A stretch of DNA of 45,112 nt from positions 1 to 45,112 of IMG/VR virus record IMGVR_UViG_3300027708_000119; one strand, 5' to 3'. Below the pieces are notes generated by a model, which saw only the letters and a list, made by a program, of their open reading frames with translations, had not been told where the DNA came from and did not search any database. This stretch comes from a virus. Positions 38,717-45,112 of the stretch are shown piece after piece (positions within the stretch are counted from its first letter, which is position 1; the number at the start of each line of letters is the position of its first letter). The position numbers were made by a program, and so were the translations under genes.

Positions 38717-39639
38717 TGGCAAGTACTTCGGGTTCAGCAATATTTAACCTAGACCTTTCTGATTTAATTGAAGAAGCATTTGAACGTGCTGGTCTAGAGC
38801 TGCGCTCTGGTTATGATATGAGAACTGCTCGTCGCAGTCTTAATTTGCTTACTATTGAGTGGGCAAACCGTGGTATTAATTTGTGGACTATTGAGCAAGG
38901 GCAAATTACGATTAATACAGGGCAAGCTATGTATGCTATTCCTGTTGACACAATCGACCTTTTAGACCAAGTTATACGTACTGGGTCAGACCAAACTCAA
39001 GTTGATATTAATATTAGCCGTATTTCTGAATCTACTTACTCAACGATACCGACTAAGAACGCACAAGGCCGACCAATTCAAGTTTGGATTAACCGCCAAT
39101 CAGGACAATCAAATACAATTACGGCTAAACTAGCTTCCAATATTAGCTCAACAGCGACCACATTAACTTTAACTTCTGTGGCTGGCTTAGGTACAACAGG
39201 TTTTATTCAGATTGGCTCTGAAATTATTTCATACCAAAACGTAGATACAGCAGCTAATCAACTACTAAATTGTTTCCGTGGGCAAGCTGGCACAACTGCA
39301 GCAGCTCATACAACTACAGATACTATTACTGTTCAAAACCTACCTAATATTAACGTTTGGCCGACTGGCGATGGTGGCGGTCCTTACACCTTTATTTATT
39401 GGCGTATGCGCCGTCTACAAGATGCTGGTAATGGTATTAATGTACAAGATATTCCGTTTCGTCTAATTCCAGCACTAGTTGCTGGGCTTGCGTTTATGAT
39501 AGCTTCTAAAAAACCAGAAGTTGACCCTCAGCGAGCAGTGGCTCTTAAAGCTGCTTATGATGAGCAATGGCTATTAGCTTCGCAAGAAGACAGAGATAAA
39601 GCTGCTGATAGGTACGTACCACGACAGCTATTTTATTAA
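38716..39639 (+). CDS. Head-tail adaptor-like protein with inserted beta domain
   Basis: 307 residues. The N-terminal helices (LSDLIEEAFERAGLELRSG, then RTARRSLNLLTIEWANRG) and the C-terminal helix bundle (LIPALVAGLAFMIASKKPEV) are those of podoviral adaptor or gp4-type head-completion proteins that sit below the portal. An insert at about 134-207 (ITAKLASNISSTATTLTLTS to TITVQNL) is a beta domain of the kind found in fibres. Confidence 0.7.
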   Translation: MASTSGSAIFNLDLSDLIEEAFERAGLELRSGYDMRTARRSLNLLTIEWANRGINLWTIEQGQITINTGQAMYAIPVDTIDLLDQVIRTGSDQTQVDINISRISESTYSTIPTKNAQGRPIQVWINRQSGQSNTITAKLASNISSTATTLTLTSVAGLGTTGFIQIGSEIISYQNVDTAANQLLNCFRGQAGTTAAAHTTTDTITVQNLPNINVWPTGDGGGPYTFIYWRMRRLQDAGNGINVQDIPFRLIPALVAGLAFMIASKKPEVDPQRAVALKAAYDEQWLLASQEDRDKAADRYVPRQLFY

Positions 39640-39647
39640 GGTGATGT

Positions 39648-40076
39648 ATGCCAGAAAAGTATGCATCAGGTAAATGGGCTATTGCGGAGTGCGATCGGTG
39701 TGGTCAGCGCTATAAGCTTAAAGAGTTAAAGAAGCAAGTATTAAAGACAAAGCTTTATAATGTGAAAGTCTGCCCTAGTTGTTGGGATCCAGATCAGCCG
39801 CAGCTGCAGTTAGGTATGTATCCAGTCTCAGACCCACAAGCTATACGGGAACCTAGACCAGATACAAGCTACTATAGCTCTGGTCTAACTGGGCTTCAAA
39901 CAGAAAATGGGTCTTCCACAGCAATGGACGAATCAGGATATCCTGCAGATGGTAGTAGGCAGATTCAGTGGGGATGGAATCCTGTAGGCGGGGCAAGTAG
40001 CTTTGACACGGTTTTAACGCCAAACTACTTGATTGGAATTGGGCAAGTAGGTACAGTAACAGTAACAGTTAATTAG
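39648..40076 (+). CDS. Zinc-ribbon virion-region protein
   Basis: 142 residues. CDRCG (C15, C18) and CPSCW (C42, C45) form a four-cysteine zinc ribbon; the remainder is Pro/Gly/Ser-rich and probably extended (IREPRPDTSYYSSGL). Zinc-ribbon proteins of this type follow adaptor genes in related phages. Probably a minor tail or neck component. Confidence 0.65.
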   Translation: MPEKYASGKWAIAECDRCGQRYKLKELKKQVLKTKLYNVKVCPSCWDPDQPQLQLGMYPVSDPQAIREPRPDTSYYSSGLTGLQTENGSSTAMDESGYPADGSRQIQWGWNPVGGASSFDTVLTPNYLIGIGQVGTVTVTVN

Positions 40077-40085
40077 GAGTAAATT

Positions 40086-40283
40086 ATGTCATTTAAAAAA
40101 GGCGCTAATGGTATTGAATCCAAAGGCAAAACAGTAGGTAAAAATTTGGGCGATTCAGGCCCGACGGCCAAAATCGACAACGGCGGCAAGGGTTCTGCTG
40201 GCGTAACATCTATGAAAATGAAACAAGTGGGGCGTAATATGGCCCGTGCTATGAATCAAAAATCTGCAGGGAGAGGACGTTAA
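40086..40283 (+). CDS. Small basic Gly/Lys-rich protein
   Basis: 65 residues, starting MSFKKGANGIESKGKTVGKN; AGGAG 6 nt upstream. No hydrophobic core, so likely disordered and nucleic-acid or protein binding. Same style as the small proteins at 36573-38716 but without the KGG motif. Confidence 0.6.
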   Translation: MSFKKGANGIESKGKTVGKNLGDSGPTAKIDNGGKGSAGVTSMKMKQVGRNMARAMNQKSAGRGR

Positions 40284-40285
40284 TC

Positions 40286-40519
40286 ATGGCTATTAACAAC
40301 AAACCAGCTAGTACCTATGCTAAGCCACACACAATGGCTGGCGGCGCTGTAAATGTAAAAGATGCAGTTACTAAACCAGGTAATGGCATAGATCAGCTTG
40401 AAATGTCTGTAGCAGGTTCATTTAAAAAACAAAAAGATGAAGTTAAGACTTCTGGCGTTAAGCAACGTGGGTCTGGAGCAGCAACTAAAGGCTTTACATC
40501 TCGTGGGCCAATGGCTTAA
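40286..40519 (+). CDS. Small Lys/Gly-rich protein
   Basis: 77 residues starting MAINNKPASTYAKPHTMAGG, with Gly/Lys/Ser richness and little secondary structure. It sits between zinc-ribbon and adaptor genes. Function unknown. Confidence 0.6.
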   Translation: MAINNKPASTYAKPHTMAGGAVNVKDAVTKPGNGIDQLEMSVAGSFKKQKDEVKTSGVKQRGSGAATKGFTSRGPMA

Positions 40520-40528
40520 GGAATAGCT

Positions 40529-41467
40529 TTGAACTACGAACAGTTATATAACAATATCCAAGCTTACGCTGAGAACACCGAGTCGTTATTTATAGCGTCT
40601 ATCCCTGTCTTTGTGCAACAAGCTGAGGAACGTATTTATAACTCGGTTCAAATCCCTGCACTTCGCAAAAACGTTACTGGTAATGTTAGTTCTAGCAATC
40701 AGTATTTATCGTTACCAAACGACTACCTGTCTTCTTATTCCGTAGCAATTATTGATGCAGATAATAACTACAGCTATTTGCTCAACAAAGACGTTAACTT
40801 TTTGCGTGAAGCATACCCAAGCGTAACGTATTCTGGCACTACCTATCAAGGTACGCCGGGCGGGGTGCCTAAGTACTACGCCTTATTTGGGTCTCAATAT
40901 GGCAACGTAAACGAGCTTTCTTATATTTTAGCCCCTACCCCTGATGCTAACTACGTTGTAGAGCTGCATTATTTTTATTACCCACCTACTATTGTGCAAG
41001 GGCAAGTTGCTACGGTTAACACTCTTGTTGCTGGATCGCTATATACCAATGGCGTATACCAAAATGTGCCTTTAACTGGCGGTTCTGGTTCAGGGGCCAC
41101 TGCAGATATAGTAATTTCAGGACAGGTAGTAACTTCTTGCACCCTTAAGTTTGGTGGTAATTTTTACGTTGTTGGTGATACGTTGTCTTGTTCTTCACTA
41201 GGGTCTACTGGTTCTGGTTTTTCTGTTACAGTGGCAACAGTTACAAACTCTACAGGCACAAGTTGGCTTGGCAATAATTACGACCCAGTACTATTCTATG
41301 GCGCTATGCGTGAAGCTATGTTATTCATGAAAGGCGAGCAAGATTTGGTTAAGTATTACGAAGACAAATACACTGAAGCCCTTATGCAGCTTAATCGTTT
41401 GGGAACTGGTCTTGAACGAGGTGACGCATACAGGGACGGTCAAGCTAAGATTGCGGTTAGCCCATGA
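40529..41467 (+). CDS. Second adaptor/tail-tube-like protein with inserted domain (TTG start)
   Basis: 312 residues from TTG at 40529 (MNYEQLYNN), with AAGGAA 7-8 nt upstream. The text SIPVFVQQAEERIYNSVQIP, SLPNDYLSS and the C-terminal AMREAMLFMKGEQDLVKYYE is characteristic of phage adaptor/gatekeeper or tail-tube A-like proteins. An insert at about 157-244 (SLYTNGVYQNVPLTGGSGSG to GSGFSVTVATV) is a repeat domain normally found in fibres. Confidence 0.7.
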   Translation: MNYEQLYNNIQAYAENTESLFIASIPVFVQQAEERIYNSVQIPALRKNVTGNVSSSNQYLSLPNDYLSSYSVAIIDADNNYSYLLNKDVNFLREAYPSVTYSGTTYQGTPGGVPKYYALFGSQYGNVNELSYILAPTPDANYVVELHYFYYPPTIVQGQVATVNTLVAGSLYTNGVYQNVPLTGGSGSGATADIVISGQVVTSCTLKFGGNFYVVGDTLSCSSLGSTGSGFSVTVATVTNSTGTSWLGNNYDPVLFYGAMREAMLFMKGEQDLVKYYEDKYTEALMQLNRLGTGLERGDAYRDGQAKIAVSP

Positions 41468-41886
41468 TAGTACAAGGACAATGCACCATTTTCAAACAAA
41501 ACTGTTTAAGCGCTTTAGAAAACTTTGCAGTTGGAACCCCTTATACCTATAAAATAGCGTTATATACAGCCAACGCCGACTTAAATGAAACTACTCTAAC
41601 TTATACAACCGTTGGTGAAGTAGTAGGCACTGGGTATACAGCAGGCGGTAAAACCCTAACTATTAGCCAAGTCCCAGCCAGCAGCGGTTATACTGCCTAT
41701 GTGTCTTTTGCCAACGTAACTTGGACCCCCGCCTCCTTTACCACTAGGGGAGCTTTGATTTATAATGCCACTACAGGTGCCGCTGTTGCTGTACTTAATT
41801 TTGGGGCAGATAAAACTCCTACAACAAGCTTTACAGTTACTTTCCCAACAGCAACATCAACAACTTCTATTTTAAGGATTTCTTAA
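41464..41886 (+). CDS. Tail protein, unknown function
   Basis: 140 residues, beta-rich (Thr/Val/Ala/Tyr). MIVQGQCTIFKQNCLSALEN at the start suggests a small N-terminal helix, then a beta sandwich (YKIALYTANADLNETTLTYT). ATGA overlap with the preceding adaptor. Position suggests a tail or baseplate-like component. Confidence 0.6.
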   Translation: MIVQGQCTIFKQNCLSALENFAVGTPYTYKIALYTANADLNETTLTYTTVGEVVGTGYTAGGKTLTISQVPASSGYTAYVSFANVTWTPASFTTRGALIYNATTGAAVAVLNFGADKTPTTSFTVTFPTATSTTSILRIS

Positions 41887-41887
41887 C

Positions 41888-42502
41888 ATGAGCATTGAAC
41901 AATCAAACTTTGGTGACGCTTCTAGCGCATCAGTAACCCGTGGCGCACAACACGCTGAGAATCTAGGTATTGAAGGTTATTACCATGTAGTATGCCGTGA
42001 CTCTGAAGGTAATGTTAAATGGGAAGAAAGCTTTCCTAACTTAGTTACTGCTGTTGGTAAACAGGCTTTGTTTGACTATTATTTTGGTGCTACTGGTACA
42101 GGTGGTGGTACAGCTGCTGGTGCTAACTATTTAGGTCTTTGCGGCGGTACAGCTACTTACACAGCTGCTGATACTATGGCTTCGCATACTTGGACTGAAG
42201 TTGGTGGCACAAACGCTCCAGCATACACAGGTAATCGTCAAGCTCCATCATGGTCTGCTTCTACATCATCTGGTACAACACCATCAAACGTAACTACTAA
42301 AACAGCATCTGCTTTAACTTTTTCTATGACTAGCTCTGGTACTGTTAACGGTTGTTTTATTAACTCTGGTGCTTCCGCTTCTGCTACTAAAGATACAACT
42401 ACTGGTATTTTGTATTCTGCTGGTAACTTCACTGGCGGCTCAAAAACTGTAGCTTCTGGTGATTCTTTAGCGGTTACATATAGCACAACTGCTACTAGTT
42501 AA
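41888..42502 (+). CDS. Beta-rich tail protein
   Basis: 204 residues. N-terminal YYHVVCRDSEGNVKWEESFP resembles small phage tail proteins; the rest is Gly/Ser/Thr-rich and likely a beta solenoid or sandwich with a Thr/Ser-rich C-terminus. Starts 1 bp after the preceding gene's stop. Confidence 0.6.
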   Translation: MSIEQSNFGDASSASVTRGAQHAENLGIEGYYHVVCRDSEGNVKWEESFPNLVTAVGKQALFDYYFGATGTGGGTAAGANYLGLCGGTATYTAADTMASHTWTEVGGTNAPAYTGNRQAPSWSASTSSGTTPSNVTTKTASALTFSMTSSGTVNGCFINSGASASATKDTTTGILYSAGNFTGGSKTVASGDSLAVTYSTTATS

Positions 42503-42515
42503 GTAGAAGCCTAAT

Positions 42516-44180
42516 ATGGCTCTAGCGCTATACGATAGAGTACAACAAACTGGAACTGCCAATACAACCGTTAGTTTTACTTTAAGCGGCTCTGTTACTG
42601 GCTTCCAGTCTTTTGCCGTTGTCGGCAATGGAAATACCACTTATTACTCGGCTACAGATGCTTCTGGAAACTGGGAAGTTGGTCTTGGTACATACTCGAC
42701 TACTGGACCTACATTAACCCGCACAACAATTTTATCTTCAAGCAACTCAGGCTCTGCGGTAACTTTTTCTGGTGGTGTAAACGTATTTGTTACTTATCCA
42801 TCTAGTAAGTCTGTAAACCTTGATGCTAGTGGTAACGCATCTGCTTTAGGAACTCCAGCAGCTTTTGTTGCAACCAATGTAACAGGATTGCCTTTAAGTA
42901 CAGGTGTAACAGGTACTTTGGCAGTGGCTAATGGTGGTACAGGTCTTACAGCTACCCCAACAAACGGTCAAATTGACATAGGTAATGGGACAGGCTTTAC
43001 AAGAACAACAATAACTCAGGGTACAGGTATATCTGTAACTAATGCGGCTGGCGCAATAACTATCACTAACACAAGCCCATCAAGCGGTGGAACTGTTACA
43101 TCTGTTACAGGAACTGCACCAGTAGTGTCTAGCGGTGGTAATACACCTGCTATATCAATGGCTGCTGCTACAACTTCTGTTTCTGGTTATTTAACTTCAA
43201 CAGACTGGAATACTTTTAATGGTAAACAAACTGCTTTAGTTAGTGGCACAAACATTAAAACTGTTAATAGTACAACGCTTTTGGGTTCAGGCGATGTTTC
43301 TGTAGGTGTAACTTCTGTAACAGGAACTGCCCCAGTAGTATCAAGCGGCGGAGCAACTCCAGCAATTTCTATGGCTGCTGCAACTGCATCAGTAAACGGT
43401 TATTTAACTAGTACTGACTGGAGTACTTTTAACGGAAAACAAGCAGCTGGTTCTTATGTAACATCAGTTACTGGTACTGCTCCCGTAGCCTCTTCTGGTG
43501 GTACTACTCCAGCTATTTCTATGGCTGCTGCAACAACATCAGTAAGCGGATATTTAACAAGCACAGACTGGACTACATTTAACAATAAATCACCAGCAGC
43601 TGGCTCTACAAGTATTACTACATTGGGAACGATTGCTACGGGAACCTGGAATGGTTCTTCGATTACCACTACATATACTGCAGCTAAAGTAACTGATGTT
43701 CAAGCTGGCACAGGTGTTTCTGTGAGTGCAACTACAGGTTCTGTTTCAGTATCTATTGGACAAGCAGTTGCTACATCTTCGAATGTGCAATTTAACTCTT
43801 TAGGTGTAGGCACAGCTGGATCTGCAACTGCTGGTGAAATCCGTGCAACAAACAACGTAACTGCATTTTATTCATCAGATAGAACTTTAAAAGAAAATAT
43901 CCAAGATATTCCAAATGCTTTAGAAATAGTAACGTCAATCGGTAGTAAAAGTTTTGATTGGACTGATTCACATTTAGAAGCTCATGGTGGTGTAGATGGA
44001 TATTTTGTTCAAAAATCTGATTTTGGTGTAATTGCTCAAGATGTTCAAAAAGTATTTCCGATGGCAGTAAGAACTCGTGAAGATGGAACATTGGCAGTAG
44101 ATTATGAAAAATTAGGAACTTTGGCTTTTGCAGCCATTGGTCAATTACTGAAACGGGTAGAAGCATTAGAGGCTAAATAA
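42516..44180 (+). CDS. Tail fibre with C-terminal S74 chaperone
   Basis: 554 residues. N-terminal beta-rich domain (about 1-110), then three copies of a ~46-residue unit (VTSVTGTAPVVSSGG... SGYLTSTDW.TFN.K) at 43094-43591, and a C-terminal intramolecular chaperone (about 451-554) of the peptidase S74 type: SSDRTLKENI has the Ser (S454) and Lys (K459) of the self-cleavage site, then FGVIAQDVQKVFP. S74 chaperones trimerise the fibre and are then released. It is probably the receptor-binding fibre. Confidence 0.85.
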   Translation: MALALYDRVQQTGTANTTVSFTLSGSVTGFQSFAVVGNGNTTYYSATDASGNWEVGLGTYSTTGPTLTRTTILSSSNSGSAVTFSGGVNVFVTYPSSKSVNLDASGNASALGTPAAFVATNVTGLPLSTGVTGTLAVANGGTGLTATPTNGQIDIGNGTGFTRTTITQGTGISVTNAAGAITITNTSPSSGGTVTSVTGTAPVVSSGGNTPAISMAAATTSVSGYLTSTDWNTFNGKQTALVSGTNIKTVNSTTLLGSGDVSVGVTSVTGTAPVVSSGGATPAISMAAATASVNGYLTSTDWSTFNGKQAAGSYVTSVTGTAPVASSGGTTPAISMAAATTSVSGYLTSTDWTTFNNKSPAAGSTSITTLGTIATGTWNGSSITTTYTAAKVTDVQAGTGVSVSATTGSVSVSIGQAVATSSNVQFNSLGVGTAGSATAGEIRATNNVTAFYSSDRTLKENIQDIPNALEIVTSIGSKSFDWTDSHLEAHGGVDGYFVQKSDFGVIAQDVQKVFPMAVRTREDGTLAVDYEKLGTLAFAAIGQLLKRVEALEAK

Positions 44181-44776
44181 TGTTTGGATATGCCGCTTTT
44201 GCTCAGCCTGCTTTTGCGGCATTAGGTAGTACAGCAATTTTTGTTTTTGCTACAGAAGCATTAACAACAGCAGATTCTAGTACGGGAACAGCAGCATTTG
44301 TAGCGGTAAGAATAGAACCAATAACCAGCGCAGATTCAAGCTCAGTATTAGCTAGTTTTTTAAGTAGTGTATCAGAGAATTTTGGGGTTGCAGATACCCC
44401 AACGGCAATAAGAACGCAATACGCCTTAATTAATGAGCCACAAACCATTGCTGATACTGCTTTAGGTCTGGCTAATTATGTAGGTTCTGTATCCGAAAGC
44501 ATTATTTCTGAAGTAGATTCTGAGGCTGTAGTAGCGACTTTTGTAACATTTATAACCGAGGCTTTGCGGGCAGCGGATACCCCAAGTGGGGCGGTTAGTT
44601 TTATTAGTGTTATAGCAGAAAACGTAAATTTAGCAGATATTAACCAAGTAGCAGCAACTTTTAGATCTTCAACCACAGAAAACATCAACCTTTTAGACGC
44701 CCCAATAGGCTTTGCTTGGGTTAAAATAGACAACACCGAGGGCACTACTTGGACCCTTATAGATAATAGACAGTAA
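44180..44776 (+). CDS. Tail protein with eight ~20-residue repeats
   Basis: 198 residues. From about residue 22, eight segments of 19-21 residues follow the pattern x-x-x-(S/T)-E-x-(hydrophobic)-x-x-A-D-(S/T)-x-x-x-x-A-x-F/Y (for example SSVSENFGVADTPTAIRTQY and VTFITEALRAADTPSGAVSF). The C-terminal AWVKIDNTEGTTWTLIDNRQ differs. A repetitive fibre or needle-like component. Overlaps the preceding stop by one base. Confidence 0.6.
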   Translation: MFGYAAFAQPAFAALGSTAIFVFATEALTTADSSTGTAAFVAVRIEPITSADSSSVLASFLSSVSENFGVADTPTAIRTQYALINEPQTIADTALGLANYVGSVSESIISEVDSEAVVATFVTFITEALRAADTPSGAVSFISVIAENVNLADINQVAATFRSSTTENINLLDAPIGFAWVKIDNTEGTTWTLIDNRQ

Positions 44777-44788
44777 GGGGGTAATAGC

Positions 44789-44968
44789 ATGGAAAAAATT
44801 GACTTTACTATTACTCAACACGGATATACCTACAGCGATGCTTTATTTGTAGAAGATGAAACACCAGAACAGATTGAAGCCATGAAAAAAGCTCGATTTG
44901 ACAACTGGTACAAAATCATTACTACGCCTGTAGAAAACCCCAATCCTGAAGAACCACAGGCTGAATAA
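44789..44968 (+). CDS. Small acidic tail-region protein (59 aa)
   Basis: Starts MEKIDFTITQHGYTYSDALF and ends PNPEEPQAE; mostly beta then a helix (EQIEAMKKARFDNWYKII). AAGGGGG upstream. Overlaps the next gene by one base (TAATG). Chaperone-like or minor tail component; unknown. Confidence 0.65.
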   Translation: MEKIDFTITQHGYTYSDALFVEDETPEQIEAMKKARFDNWYKIITTPVENPNPEEPQAE

Positions 44969-45112
44969 TGGCAAATAGGTACTGGGTTGGTGGTACAGGT
45001 ACTTGGAACGGAACAAGTACAACAAACTGGTCTGCTGCCACTGGTTTATCTTTTACTGCAAGTTGTTCTGGTACTGTTTTAACAACAACAGGGTCGCCCG
45101 CACTTGTAGCAG
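44968..45112 (+). CDS. Fibre protein, 3' partial
   Basis: 48 codons visible, beginning MANRYWVGGTGTWNGTSTTN followed by WSAATG. The MANRYWVGGTG-WN start is a recurring beginning of phage fibre or hub proteins in which repeated tryptophans form a beta structure. The gene runs out of the window. Confidence 0.7.
   Translation, partial: MANRYWVGGTGTWNGTSTTNWSAATGLSFTASCSGTVLTTTGSPALVA

Noticed and set aside
42238-44790. Minus-strand frames opposite the tail genes
   Set aside because: Mirror images of Thr/Ala/Ser-rich repeats; no independent support.

Overview
The window is part of a tailed double-stranded DNA phage genome (Caudoviricetes). It carries small and large terminase, portal, scaffold, major capsid protein, head-tail adaptors and an S74-type tail fibre, together with a phage replication set (family A DNA polymerase, primase-helicase, SNF2-type helicase, PD-(D/E)XK nucleases). 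No integrase, excisionase, rRNA, tRNA or CRISPR array was seen. The two short adaptor-like proteins, the large portal and the very large virion-associated protein at the left edge suggest a podovirus-like particle. Low G+C, strong AAGGA-type ribosome binding sites, sigma70-like promoters and a phasin-like gene fit a proteobacterial host, perhaps a freshwater betaproteobacterium. The host assignment is inference only. Both ends cut through rightward virion genes, so the window looks like an arbitrary cut of a longer or circularly permuted genome.

Layout. (1) 1-2087, rightward: C-terminal part of a giant virion protein. (2) 2167-24362, leftward: the early and replication region. From its promoter-proximal (right) end it holds two paralogous coiled-coil proteins (24362-22528); a chain of short overlapping unknown genes (22261-19230); a MoxR-type AAA+ ATPase, a metallopeptidase/VWA protein and a DUF3150-like protein (19164-15406); a VRR-NUC nuclease; PolA; small conserved phage genes; a Cas4/RecB-like nuclease; DUF3310; HNH; SNF2 helicase; a Zn-binding candidate ssDNA-binding protein; an HTH protein; and an AEP primase-DUF927 helicase fusion ending at a leftward terminator. 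(3) 24363-25221: divergent control region with direct repeats, palindromes and tandem 33-bp units. (4) 25222-45112, rightward: phasin-like and membrane peptides, an HslV/proteasome-like hydrolase, HNH, packaging genes, portal, GroES-like protein, scaffold, capsid, decoration-like proteins, a glycosyltransferase, a holin-like protein, a run of small lysine/glycine-rich proteins, adaptors and tail proteins.

The strongest unexplained signal is a 30-bp interrupted palindrome, GGACA-N2-CTTAG-N6-CTAAG-N2-TGTCC, present eight times and found only between 14.3 and 24.5 kb. Five copies sit 16-28 nt before a start codon at the head of a gene block. Two of them lie at exactly the same distance downstream of near-consensus TTGACA-N17-TATACT promoters. 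The element looks like the organising regulatory site of the early region. Between two copies, at 23.26-23.59 kb, helically phased TGTTC/GAACA pentamers in opposite orientation flank an AT-rich core with three tandem 8-mers. This resembles a replication origin or a large operator.

How the genes may work together: the leftward genes would make the replisome and the MoxR/VWA module early. The rightward operon would then package DNA through the terminase and portal and build the head, with a GroES-like co-chaperonin and possibly the Ntn hydrolase assisting assembly. Functions rest on motifs read by eye; no database search was run.
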